Shown here piece after piece: positions 33,111 to 43,558 of a DNA stretch of 64,000 nucleotides. Made by a program: the position numbers and the translations under genes. Positions within the stretch are counted from its first letter, which is position 1. The number at the start of each line of letters is the position of its first letter. This stretch comes from Beroe forskalii. Taxonomy: Eukaryota; Ctenophora; Nuda; Beroida; Beroidae. Where the stretch lies: assembly GCA_011033025.1 (NCBI GenBank), contig WFMF01000321.1:142234-206233 (forward strand), read 5' to 3'. Below the pieces are notes generated by a model, which worked only from the letters and a program-made list of their open reading frames with translations, did not search any database and had not been told where the DNA came from.

Positions 33111-34535
33111 TTAGTCCCTCAGCACAGCTCGGCTGAGGATTGAGCCACAAAGCCGTGAAGGTATCAGCTCTACCCCGTTTTGGATCCGCAATTTCTTCAA
33201 CCGAGGAATATCCCAAAACTGAGAAACTTCATCAAAAGTCCACCCTGCTAAGATAACTTTTCTCAAGCTTTTCATCTGGAAAAAGAATTCGAACTGTGGA
33301 AAGTACAAACGCCGAACTGAACGCAACCAACCATTACCCCCATCAAACTCTATGTCAGGTCGAAATTGATCACATTTTACGACTTTTATTGGCATGCCAT
33401 TCATAAGCTGGAGATCTTCCAGCTTGAATTGACGCTTTCTGTCCGTGGCGGGGTCTGAAAACCATAGAAATCTACGTGGAACTTTGTTAAGGATGGAAAC
33501 ACTTTCCAACTTGGGAAAATCAATCTTCGTAATTTGTTCAACGAATTCGGTCCTATCACGGCAAACAATTCCTCCTGTTGTTATTTGAGTAACAAATGGG
33601 GCGATTATCTTCAGAGTTGCCACAGGCCCGTAGCCAGGATTTTTTTCCGGGAGGGGCCCTTGCGCTCCGAACGAAGATGCGCCAGGGGTCTGGAGGTGCA
33701 GCCCCTGCCAGGGGGTTAAGGGGCGAAAAATTTTAGGGAAATTAGGGTGCTGACGGATGATTTTTACAATAAAGAAATGTACAGGAAATGTACAGGACGA
33801 TATTTGTCAAAATTAGAGCGTCGAAAAAGTATACACTCAAATATAAACGAGCTATAACAATCAGAATAAGTTTAAACTGCCACTATTTAACCAAGCCAAA
33901 GTATATAATTATGATTATCAGTCAAAAACTTTTATTCTAACTATTATTTTGAAATGGTACCTTTTCTTCCGAGGGGGGCTGCAGCCCCCCTAGCCCCCCC
34001 TCTGTCTACGGGCCTGAGTTGCCATTGAGATATTGTTGTAACAATAACCATTATTGCAAACTTTAAGTTCCTTCAAGCTTGGCATTTCCTGAAAAATCTT
34101 GACGAACAATTTAGTTTTCTTTCTTATCTGCAGATCATAGGTGTAAAGTATTTGAATAGGAAGATATTTCAGGCTTTCAAGATCTTCAGATCGCATTGGA
34201 TGTTTGAATGAAGGACTATACCACAATATTTCATTGGCTATCAGTCTGAGAGTCTGACAAGTTAGGGTCAGCTCTCTTAGGTCTTCAATTGATAAGAAGG
34301 ACATGATTTCATTCCAAATTTCATTTGGGAATACAGTGTGACCAAAGTCTTCTGCAACTCGGGGCATGAGTTTTGACTTTTCATCCTCTGATAGTTTCCT
34401 GGTATGTGACCGAGTTACACGTTTCTCTGGTTGGGAGTCTGGAGGCTGAGCTGCAGGTTTACGAGGCTCCCTGTCACTGTTATCAGAAGCGGAGGTGCAG
34501 CGTCTTTTCCTGTTATTTTGCACCATTGCCTGCAT
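33111..34535 (-). pseudogene. F-box protein gene interrupted by a MITE
   Basis: Two halves, 34025-34535 and 33111-33622, together match the neighbouring intact paralogue (35350-36372) along their whole length. The F-box motif is intact (VFPNEIWNEIMSFLSIEDLR..CQTLRLIANEI). A 394-bp MITE interrupts the gene within the codons for SMAT; reading into it adds QARRQRGG and then a stop, leaving 181 residues with the F-box but no C-terminal leucine-rich part. F-box proteins join Skp1 in SCF ubiquitin ligases and bind substrate with the C-terminal part, so the truncated product would lack substrate recognition. Confidence 0.9.
33623..34016. mobile_element. hAT-type MITE with 8-bp target duplication
   Basis: Ends are CAGGCCCGTAG and CTACGGGCCTG (11-bp perfect TIR), and the left end continues CCAGGATTTTTTT. 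The insertion is flanked by AGTTGCCA at 33615-33622 and 34017-34024. The paralogous empty site near 35865 has a single AGTTGCCA, which proves the insertion. TIRs beginning CAGG with 8-bp duplications are diagnostic of the hAT superfamily. No transposase is encoded. Confidence 0.95.
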
Positions 34536-34679
34536 GGATATATAAGATTAAGATACCACCATTCTAGTAGTGATTAATTATTAACTTGTAGTTAAATATT
34601 AGGATGCAATAAAGCGCACAAATAACCATGTTAAGGGGCTTGCACCCATGTTTCTGGGAGAAGATTAGCTTCAACACAA

Positions 34680-35340
34680 AAATGTTTTGCCCACCATGCT
34701 CAATGAATTATCAGCATATTTTATTTGTATCTTTTAAAGGCTAAAACCGCACGTGCTTACAACACTTCGGACAAGTGATTGAAGAATGTTCCTCCAAAGC
34801 AACTAAGATTATAATTCATGATGACGGCAAGATTCCAAGTAATAACTGTTCAAGTTACCACATTCGTTCCATTAGCGTTATCTATTCAAGTAGGACACAG
34901 CAGATTATAATGATAGAAAAAACAACTTAATTCAAGAAATATCTGGACAACGAGAAAAGAGGATAAAAACTAACATTCTCAAACAAATTTACCACATTTC
35001 AGCTAGCGTTATACATCAAAATGTAAAAATAAGTTACTTTAAAGTCGTTAAATATTAAGTAACTTAAAAATATTTAGGTTTAAGTAGGTATTGCGAGACA
35101 TCACCCTGCACTGTATATGAGAAGTTATCCAAAATCGGAGATAAATGATTAATGAAAGCAGTTATCAATAATTTAATAGTCAACATACTGTATATAGATA
35201 AAATTCAATGAATAAAAAAGGCTAAAAAGTTTAAAAATAAGCTAAGTTTAAAAAATAAGCTAAGTTAAAAACAAACAAATTCCGTGATATAAACTGCTGG
35301 GTTACAGGCCAGAGGGCAATTATTACAAATTTAAACAAAA
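34680..35340. repeat. Duplicated 3' flank of F-box gene, copy 2
   Basis: Shares long diverged blocks with 32390-33100 and 41820-42330 (for example GACAAGTGATTGAAG, GCAAGATTCCAAGT, CAACGAGAAAAGAGG). It lies directly 3' of the intact F-box gene. Confidence 0.65.
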
Positions 35341-35349
35341 ACAAAAAAG

Positions 35350-36372
35350 TTAATCACTTTCCACAGCTCGTTTGATGATTTTAGGAGCGATCAGTTCTAC
35401 CCCGTTTTTTATTCGCAATTCCTTCAACAAATGAATATTCCAACATGTACCTGCACGCGTAGTCCATCCAAACAAGATTAACTTTCTCAAGCTCTTCATC
35501 TGCAAAAAGAATTCAAGCTGTGGAAAGGACACACGTCGAATTCGAGGGTACAAAGACCTAGCATCACCCTCAACATACTCAATGTCAGGTTGAAGCTCAG
35601 GAGATCTTATGACTGTTACTGGCATGTCATTCATTAGCTGCAGATCTTCCAGCGTGAATCTACGTTTTCTGTTAACGTTAAAGTTCTTTCGTGGATGGGA
35701 AGGATAATAGTGATAATCACGACCGGCTTTGTCAAGGATGGAAACACTTTTCAACTTTGGGAAATCAATCTTCGTAATTTGTTCAACGAATTCGGTCCTA
35801 TCAGGGCAAACAATTGCTCCTGTTGTTATTTTAGTAACGAATGGAGCGATTATTTTCAGAGTTGCCATTGAGATATCGTAGCAAGAATAACCACCATTGC
35901 AAACTTTAAGTTCCTTCAGGCTTGCCATTTCCTGAAAAATCTTGGCGAACAATTTAGGTTTCTTTCTTATTTCCAGATCATAGGTGTAAAGTATTTGAAT
36001 AGGAAGATATTTCAGGCTTTCAAGATCTTCAGCTCGGAGGGGATGTTTGAATGAAGGACTATACCACAATATTTCATTGGCTATCAGTCTGAGAGTCTGA
36101 CAAGTTAAAGTCAATTCTCTAAGGTCTTCAATTGATAAGAAGGTCATGATTTCATTCCAAATTTCATTTGGGAATACAGTGTGACCAAAGTCTTCTGTAA
36201 CTCGGGGCATGAGTTTTGCTTTTTCATGATCCTCTGATAGTTTCCTGGTATGTGACCGAGTGACACGTTTTTCTGGTTGGGAGTCTGGAGGCTGAGCTGC
36301 AGGTCTACGAGGCTCCCTTTCACTGTCATCAGAAGCGGAGGTGCAGCGTCTTTTCCTGTTACTTTGCACCAT
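35350..36372 (-). CDS. F-box protein, 340 aa, intronless
   Basis: Single open frame. Residues 1-50 are basic and Ser-rich (NRKRRCTSASDD, KRVTRSHTRKLSED), likely disordered. The F-box spans about 64-110 (VFPNEIWNEIMTFLSIEDLR to NEILWYSPSF). The rest has leucine-rich-like units (LESLKYLPIQILYTYDL, MASLKELKVC, MKSLRKLILFGW, LKELRIKNGVELI). Such proteins link a substrate to Skp1-Cul1 ubiquitin ligases. The start could also be a few residues further upstream only if an exon is missing; an AG acceptor-like site lies just before it. It is the intact member of a local tandem family. Confidence 0.88.
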   Translation of the reverse strand: MVQSNRKRRCTSASDDSEREPRRPAAQPPDSQPEKRVTRSHTRKLSEDHEKAKLMPRVTEDFGHTVFPNEIWNEIMTFLSIEDLRELTLTCQTLRLIANEILWYSPSFKHPLRAEDLESLKYLPIQILYTYDLEIRKKPKLFAKIFQEMASLKELKVCNGGYSCYDISMATLKIIAPFVTKITTGAIVCPDRTEFVEQITKIDFPKLKSVSILDKAGRDYHYYPSHPRKNFNVNRKRRFTLEDLQLMNDMPVTVIRSPELQPDIEYVEGDARSLYPRIRRVSFPQLEFFLQMKSLRKLILFGWTTRAGTCWNIHLLKELRIKNGVELIAPKIIKRAVESD

Positions 36373-36504
36373 TGCCTGCCTGGATAGGAATTGGATAAAT
36401 GATTAAAATACCATCATACTACTAGTACCATGCTTATAGTATATTATTTACCGCGTGGCCGGATATAGCGGTTTAGTAAGATGTGTTATTTTTGAGTTTT
36501 TTTC

Positions 36505-36639
36505 ATACTTTTGATATTATTTTCATACTTTTGATATTATTTTCACACTTTTGATATTATTTACACACTTTCGGTATTATTTTCATAGTTTTTGGTATTA
36601 TTTTCATAGTTTTTGGTATTATTTTCATAATATTGCAGT
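36505..36639. repeat. TATTATTTTCATAGTTTTTGG tandem array, left part
   Basis: Six units of about 21 bp (TTTTGATATTATTTTCATAC and variants). The same unit reappears in the same orientation at 40841-40920, on the other side of the foldback element, which suggests that the element inserted into this array. Confidence 0.7.
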
Positions 36640-39600
36640 TAGTCAGGTCAAATCCTAATTTTTTCGTGGACAAATTCTACACCAAGCGATTTTGGTTGTT
36701 TTCTATGGTTTTCTGCATGAAAAATCGATCTAGAAACTTCTCAGAACTTTCCAGTGTGGGGAAAGTGCCGAAAAATCGATTTTAAGTTGAGCGGCAGCCA
36801 AGCAACTTATGAAAATTCGTATCTCAGTCCAGGAAGGTCGTAGAGACTTCGTTTTCGGCGCAAAAGAATCGCAATGGCCATGTTTATATACGACTTGTTA
36901 ATAAACATATGCCCTAAAATGCTCACGAAAAACTGATTTTTGGGCCTCTGCGAGCCATTGCTGGGGCGATTTTTGTAACTTGGTCCAGGAAGGTCGTAGA
37001 GACTTCGTTTTGGGCGCAAACAAATCGGAATGACCATGTTTATATACGACTTGTTGATAAACATATGCCCTAAAATGCTCACAAACCGAGTTATGGGCGA
37101 AAAACTGATTTAGGGCCCCTGCGAGCCATTGCTGGGGCGATTTTGTAACTTGTTCAGGAAGGTCGTAGAGACTTCGTTTGGGCGCAAACAAATCGGAATG
37201 ACCATGTTTATATACAACTTGTTCATAAACGTATGCTCTAAAGTGCTCACAAACCGAGTTATGGGCGAGAAAAAACCGATTTTTGGGCCTTTGCGAGCCA
37301 TCACTAGGGCGATTTTGTAACTTGGTTCAAGAAGGTCGCAGAGAGACTTCGTTTTGGGCGCAAACGAATCGGAATGGTCATGTTTATACACAACCTGTCA
37401 ACAAACGTATGCCCCAAAATGCTCACAAACTGAGTTGTGGGCAAAAAACCGATTTTTTTCAAGCCATTGGTAGGACGAATTTTGTAACTTGATTTAGGAA
37501 GGTCATAGAGACTTCGTTTTGGGTGCAACGAATCGAAATGGCCATGTTTATTTATATACGACAAGTTCATAAACATATGCCCTAAAGCGCTCACAAACCA
37601 AGTCATCGGCGAAAAACCGATTTTTTGAGCCCTCATCCAAGCTATCACCGATCGCCAGGGCGATTTTTATAATTTGGTTCAAGAAATCAAGAAAGTCGTA
37701 GATACTTCGTTTTGGGCGTAAATGAATTACAATGTGCGTGGTTAAAAAATATCATTTTAAATGCTCACAAACCGAGTAATGGGCAGAAAAAAATTGTTGG
37801 GCCCTCACAAGCCATTGCTTGAGCAATTTTTGTAACTTGGTCAAGGAAGATCGTAGAGTCTTCGTCTTACTTCGTTTTGGGCTCAAACGAAACAGTGGTC
37901 TCCAACCTAACAGCCTAAAGCTAACGTCCAAAGGTCCTTCACAAGTAACAACAGTACTGTAATTGCGTGAGTCTGAAATATCTTGATCCCAAATTTGTGA
38001 AAAGTCCACTAACGTAACCTTCCTAAATCGGAAGATTCATTAAAAAAACTGACACACCATCAGCCACAAAGTAAAGCACATTGCTGCCAAACCTACCATC
38101 GGTTTCAAAAATACCATTTCAATCTGTTTGTGCCCAAAACTAAGTCTATACGACCTTAGACCTTCCTGGAGCAAGTTACAAAAATTTCTCTAGCAACCAC
38201 TTGCAGGTGCCCAAGAAATCGGTTTCTAGCCCATCTTAATTATAATTTCGTAAGAGCACGTGAATTATGTCTGTCTGTGCCGCCGTATACAATTAAATTT
38301 GACCTTGCCAAGAAAATATCAAGAGAAACGAATGCAAACGGGAAAAAAGAGGTGCCATTGCTATGGAGATTGGATATTTGCGCACGTGCAACATAAAGTA
38401 GTTCGCAATGTAGTGTTAATGTTACGTTAATGATTTAAGCTGTCGAGATGTTGCTTTTAAATGTTGATGTTTTTAAATTTGTAGTTCATGTTTTCATGAG
38501 GCATTTAGGAAAGTAGGAAGGTATTACAAAAATCTCTTAGCGGTAGAGTTCAACCGATGAAATAAATTCGCATCAAACGATGTCCGTACGTCTGTTTCAA
38601 AATTAAAATTAAATGAGAGGTTCGATTCAGATTCAGAACACTTCACGTAAACGTAAGGGAAAATAAAATTTTTGAACTAACGAAATTAACAAAACGCGCG
38701 CTCATTCTAATTAATAATGCGCGCTAAATCTCTGCGCGCAGCGCTGTCATTCTGCAAAGTTATTTCAGATAAAGTCTCATGCTTGCAAGAACAAATGCGC
38801 GGCGTAAAATCATGAATTTTATTTTGCTGCACTTAGCCTGAGCGCGCGCCACGCAGGGTCGCAGGGTCTAAATATATTTTCAAATTCAAAATCTTTAAAC
38901 GTTGTTACTTTTTGCTCCCTCATGAACTGTTTTTTGTGATTAGTATTTGGTTCTGTAGTATCAAGCAGCTCCAACGGGCTTGCTAGTAACTTAATAACTC
39001 TGTGAGCTGAGCATTTCAGGGCATAAGTTTATTGTTTATTGACAAGTCGTATATAAACTATAATCATGTCTAATGCGATTCTTTTGCGCCCAAAACAAAG
39101 TCTCTACGACCTACCTGAACCAAGTTAAAAAATCGCTTCAGCTTGTGAGGGCCCCAAAAATCGGTCGGTTTTACAATCAAAAAGCGGCTTGTGAGCATTT
39201 TATGGCATATGAATATAAACAAGTCGTAGATATTAGAATGCCCATTGCAAATCGTTTGCACCCAAAACGGTACGAAGTCTCCAGGACCTTCCTGAATCAA
39301 GTTACAAAAATCGTCCCAGCAATGGCTTGCAAGGGCCCAAAAAATCGGTTTGTTGAATTGAATTGATTGAATAAAATGTTTACAGCACAATGACAATGAA
39401 TATATTTTCTCGGGTTTATATTATGAATGAAGCTTCTATGTTGTGCTGAGGGAAAACACTCAGTCAATCATAAAGACTGTTAACGAGGTTGCCCACTAAA
39501 GAAATATCTATACTATATTAAAACATATTCCTGAAAAGAATGGTGAAAATAAATAATGCACTCTCGGAACAGTACATACTGAAAATAATAAGTGGTATAT

Positions 39601-40838
39601 TATTTAACTTAAAATAAAATAAAAGCTATTTAACTTATTTACATAAATAAAGCTGCATTTTATTGACTTACCAAGGTCAGGCTGCATTTTAGAGACATTC
39701 CCAGGTCTAAATTCAATGATTTAATCATAAAAATGTAAAAGTAATAAGCATTGAAATTTAGAAAAGTCCCTCAGCACGATCCCAATAAAAATGTTAATAC
39801 TTTAATAAAGTTCCATCAACATTACAATATCTTGACAGTATAAATAATTTAAAACATATTATTGTAATTTGCCCACGAACCAGTTTGTGAGCATTTTAGG
39901 GCATACGTTTATTGACAAGTTGTGTATAAACATGACCATTCAGATTTGTTTGCGCTTAAAACGAAGTCTCTGCGACCTTCTTGAACCAAGTTACAAAAAT
40001 CGCCCTAGTGATGGCTCGCAAAGGCCCAAAAATCGGTTTTTCGCCCATAACTCGGTTTGTGAGCATTTTAGAGCATACGTTTATAAATAAGCTGTATAAA
40101 AACATGGTCATTGCGATAATGCGATTTGTTTGCGCCCAAAAAGAAGTCTCTACGACCTTCCTGGACCAAGTTACAAAAATCACCCCAGCGATGGCTCGCA
40201 GGGGCCCAAAAATCAGTTTTTCGCCCATAACTCGGTTTGTGAGCATTTTAGGGCATATGTTTATCTACAAGTCGTATATAAACATGGTCATTCCGATTTG
40301 TTTGCGCCCAAAACGAAGTCTCTACGTCCTTCCTGGACCAAGTTACAAAAATCGCTCCAGCGATGGCTCGCAGGGGCCCAAAAATCAGTTTTTCGCCCAT
40401 AACTCGGTTTGTGAGCATTTTAGGTCATATGTTTATCAACAAGTCGTATATAAACATGGTCATTCCGAATTGTTTGCGCCCAAAAAGAAGTCTCTACGAC
40501 CTTACTGGACCAAGTTACAAAAATCGCCCCAGCGATGGCTCGCAGGGGCCCAAAAATCAGTTTTTCGCCCATAACTCGGTTTTTGAGCATTTTAGGGCAT
40601 ATGTTTATTAACAAGTCGTATATAAACATGGTCATTGCGACTGAAATACGAATTTTCATAAGTCGCTCGGCTGCCGCTCAACTTAAAATCGATTTTTCGG
40701 CAATTTCCCCTCGCTGGAAAGTTCTGGAAAGTTTCTAGATCGATTTTTCATGCAAAAAACCATAGAAAACAACCAAAATCGCTTGGTGTAGAATTTGTCC
40801 ACATTTTCGTCCAATTTGAGGCAGATTTGACCTGACTA
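36640..40838. mobile_element. 4.2-kb foldback element with about 170-bp tandem units in both arms
   Basis: The outer ends are inverted (AGTCAGGTCAAATC at 36641; GATTTGACCTGACT ending near 40837). Next comes a 150-bp block (GAATTTGTCCA, AACCAAAATCGCTTGG and complements) on both sides. The arms then hold seven to eight diverged units of about 170 bp, each with ACTTCGTTTTGGGCGCAAAC, CATGTTTATATACGACTTGT and ATGCCCTAAAATGCTCACAA on the left and the complements on the right. The middle (about 38.0-39.0 kb) is unrelated and has no transposase. Frames of up to 197 residues in the arms are repeat artefacts. This architecture is that of foldback/Galileo-like elements. Confidence 0.85.
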
Positions 40839-40840
40839 TA

Positions 40841-40920
40841 TTATTTTCATAGTATTTGATATTATTTTCATAGTTTTTCTATTATTTTCACAGTATTCAA
40901 TATTATATTCACACTTCATG
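40841..40920. repeat. TATTATTTTCATAG tandem array, right part
   Basis: Three to four units continue the array that ends at 36639, in the same orientation, directly after the right end of the foldback element. Confidence 0.65.
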
Positions 40921-41087
40921 TCAGGAGTTCCTAAAGGAACTCCGAGACGAAACCTCACATCAAAAGCTTTGATAAACAAGTCGTATTACTCACCACGTAA
41001 AGCCTACCGTCTAAAGACAAAAGTTATATTTATACGCTGAGAGTGAAGAAAAATGTTTTCTTGCGTTTGAAAAACTTGGCCAAAAAA

Positions 41088-41275
41088 TATCGTTACATAA
41101 CTCCCAACAGCAGTAACAATTGTTTTCAACTCGGGCTGCGCCCTCGATGAAAACAAATCATTATTCAACTCAGCCTTCGGCTTCGGTGAATAATGCAATT
41201 TATGCCACTCGCTTCGCTCGAGGCATAAATCATGTTACTTCACAGTTGCTCGTTATGTAACTACATATTATTCAC
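41088..41275. repeat. Cassette of consecutive small hairpins, copy 1
   Basis: Five palindromes follow one another: GTTAC..GTAAC, GTTTTCA..TGAAAAC around GGGCTGCGCCC, ATTATTCA..TGAATAAT around GCCTTCGGC, ATTTATGCC..GGCATAAAT around CGCTTCGCTCG, and GTTACTTC..GTAAC. Each has a short GC-rich apex, two of them with TTCG loops. The order is the same in copy 2. The sequence is not coding. Confidence 0.85.
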
Positions 41276-41620
41276 CATGTGGTGGGGTTATTCCGTTTGA
41301 ATAAAAATGTGTTATTTAGAGTTTTTTTGTCGTATTATTCCACCTTTTTTAGTATTATTCTCACTTTTACCATGTTATTCCACTCTTACACCGTGTTATT
41401 TGCCATTTTTATGGTGTTATTCAACACTTTTCCCAAATTAGTGATACGACAGAACGTCCTTTTCTGCTGGGAGAGCTGGCACACTGCTAATTACCTGATC
41501 AGTAGATAATTGCTCTCCACCAAAAAGTGATACAACGGAACGTCCTTTTCTGCTGAACTGAATACTAAAATCTCAGCCTTTTAAAGGCTCAAAGCTTTGT
41601 ACGTTTGTACACGTCTTGGT

Positions 41621-41812
41621 GAATAATATCGTTACACAACTCATAAGTATGAAGTAACAGCTTGTTTTCAACTCGGGCTACGCCCTCGTTGAAAACAAAT
41701 CATTATTCAACTCAGCCTTCGGCTTCGGTGAATAATGCGATTTATGCAACTCGCTTCGCTCGTGGCATAAATCATGTTACTTCACACTTATTCGTTGAGT
41801 AACTCTATATTA
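41621..41812. repeat. Cassette of consecutive small hairpins, copy 2
   Basis: Direct repeat of 41088-41275, with compensating or neutral changes in the hairpin tips (GGGCTACGCCC for GGGCTGCGCCC). The two cassettes flank about 345 bp that hold GTGTTATTTAGAGTTTTTTT and two copies of GAACGTCCTTTTCTGCTG. Confidence 0.85.
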
Positions 41813-41819
41813 TTAATCA

Positions 41820-42330
41820 GTGAATTAAAACTGCACGTGCTGATTACTCTTCGGACAAGTGATTGAAGGAAAGTCCTCTAAAGTAATCAATATTATGATT
41901 CATGATAACGACAAGATTCCAAGTGATTACTGTTAATAAGTTACCACATTCGTTGTAGTAGCGTTATCCATTCAAGGACACCACAGATTAAAATGATACA
42001 GAAAACGAACAGCAACTCAAGAAATATGAGGACAACGAGAAAGGAGGTTAAAAACAAACATTCTCAAACAAATTTACCACATTTCAGCTAGCCTAATACA
42101 TCAAAATGGATCGAACTGTTTAATAAGTTACTTTAAAGTCGTTAAATAAGTTACTTTAAAATATTTAGGTCCAAGAGTAATGTGAGACATAACCGCACTT
42201 TATATGAGGATTTAAAATCAAGGGATTAATACAAGCAGTTATCAATAATTTAATAGTCAAAATACTGTGTATAGATAAAGCTTAATGAATAAAAAACAGA
42301 AATTAAAAATCAGCTAAGTTAACCAAACAA
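41820..42330. repeat. Duplicated F-box 3' flank, copy 3 (gene body missing)
   Basis: Collinear with 34680-35340 (GGACAAGTGATTGAAGGAA, GACAAGATTCCAAGTGATTA, CAACGAGAAAGGAGG, CATTTCAGCTAGC). No F-box coding sequence follows. A third gene copy was therefore deleted or only its flank was duplicated. Confidence 0.7.
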
Positions 42331-42776
42331 ACTCATGAACGTGTCCTAAAAACACACGTTATAAATACTGGTCTAATCGAGATGACAACATATAAGATCT
42401 CCATTATTACACTTTTATTACTCTCCTACAACCCTCACTCTGAAGGTTCCTCTCATTCTCATGCTTTTGGTATCTAGGTACCTATTGTCATGCCAGCAGT
42501 CTTCTTACTAGGTACTAATGACTCACTTCAGAGGGTGCTTGCCGTGACAGTGGGTGTTTTCTAGAGTGTTAACAGATCCTTTGCTGTGTCGGGTCTCAGA
42601 AAGGAAGGACTCTGCCGAGTGCCGGACTCTCTGTGCTACGCAAGATTTTTCCTAACACTAACAGAGGTACGGATTCAGCTTGATTTAATCATCACGTACA
42701 GTACCGGTACAATGATTTTAAAAAGCATATTTTTCGAAATCAATGAAAAGGGGAAGGAAAAAGTTTTAAAACCGTA

Positions 42777-42831
42777 AAAAGAAAAAAAAAGAGAAAAAGA
42801 AAAAAAAGAGAAAAAAAAAGAAAAAAAAGAG

Positions 42832-42862
<31 letters not shown>

Positions 42863-42885
42863 AAAAAGAAAAAAAGACGGAAAAA
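42777..42885 (+). repeat. A/G-rich low-complexity tract
   Basis: Runs of five to ten A separated by single G, about 100 bp. Confidence 0.9.
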
Positions 42886-43394
42886 CGTCACAAACAAGCA
42901 ATGTAAATAGATTCATTAGGTGATGTCAGATACAGTTTTTAACTGTAATATGTACTATTGGGTGCACTGCGATAAAACGCTCCCATTTTTGTTTCTCACG
43001 GTTCGATGCCCCTCATTCGATCTTCGTATCCTTTAGCAAAAATTGAGATTTAACACATTTAAGATGGTATTATAATCTTCATTTTTATACCTGGATGCTT
43101 GGTCCAGTGAATGATAATCACCCTTATAGCTAGGACCATGGAATTCAAATTTTTGGCAATCTACATTTCTATCTAGCCTTTTCCCATGCCCTTCTCTCTC
43201 CCTTTATTTTCGTGTGTTGTGTGTTTATATTTTTATTTTATTTTTGGAAAAATTAACAGCTATGCAAATGTGGTGATACATGGTGCAGGAGCTGAACTAG
43301 GTATTTATGACAACTGCCACCCTTTGTTGGATCGTGGGCGATTGTTTACTTATGTTATCAAATAGGGAATCTAGAGTGGCGCTAGGTCCTAGAA

Positions 43395-43558
43395 TAGCTA
43401 CTTATAATTGTAATGGTCTGGGAGACGCGCAAAACGTAAGTCGGTTCTCACTTGGCTGAAAGCCAAGCCTGAAGAAGTTATTTTTGTGCAGGAGACACAT
43501 TCCACCCAGAGTTCTGAGGCTCTGTGGAGGAAGGATTGGGGAGGTGATATTTACTTTA
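43395..43558 (+). mobile_element. LINE fragment: start of the apurinic endonuclease domain
   Basis: Translation gives IATYNCNGLGDA, then after a 1-nt shift KRKSVLTWLKAKPEEVIFVQ, ETHSTQSSEALWRKDWGGDI. This is the N-terminal part of an L1-type endonuclease (N-x-N-G-L near the start, the catalytic QETH). The fragment stops exactly at the G-run end of the element inserted at 43559, and no reverse transcriptase lies beyond that element. It is a dead, truncated copy. Confidence 0.85.

Noticed and set aside
39760..39790. A remnant of a fourth F-box gene end (GTCCCTCAGCAC)
   Set aside because: The match to the end of the gene at 33111 is only about 15 bases, too short to exclude chance.
39981..40574. 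197-residue open frame and similar frames at 36807-37648 and 40130-40738
   Set aside because: They lie in the tandem arms of the foldback element. The same peptide phrases appear in several frames and on both strands, as expected from a repeat lacking frequent stops.
42527..42635. A further laminin EGF exon (phase-compatible minus-strand segment ending in GTGAGT)
   Set aside because: The frame fits phase 1, but it contains only one cysteine where an EGF repeat needs several, and the acceptor is poor.
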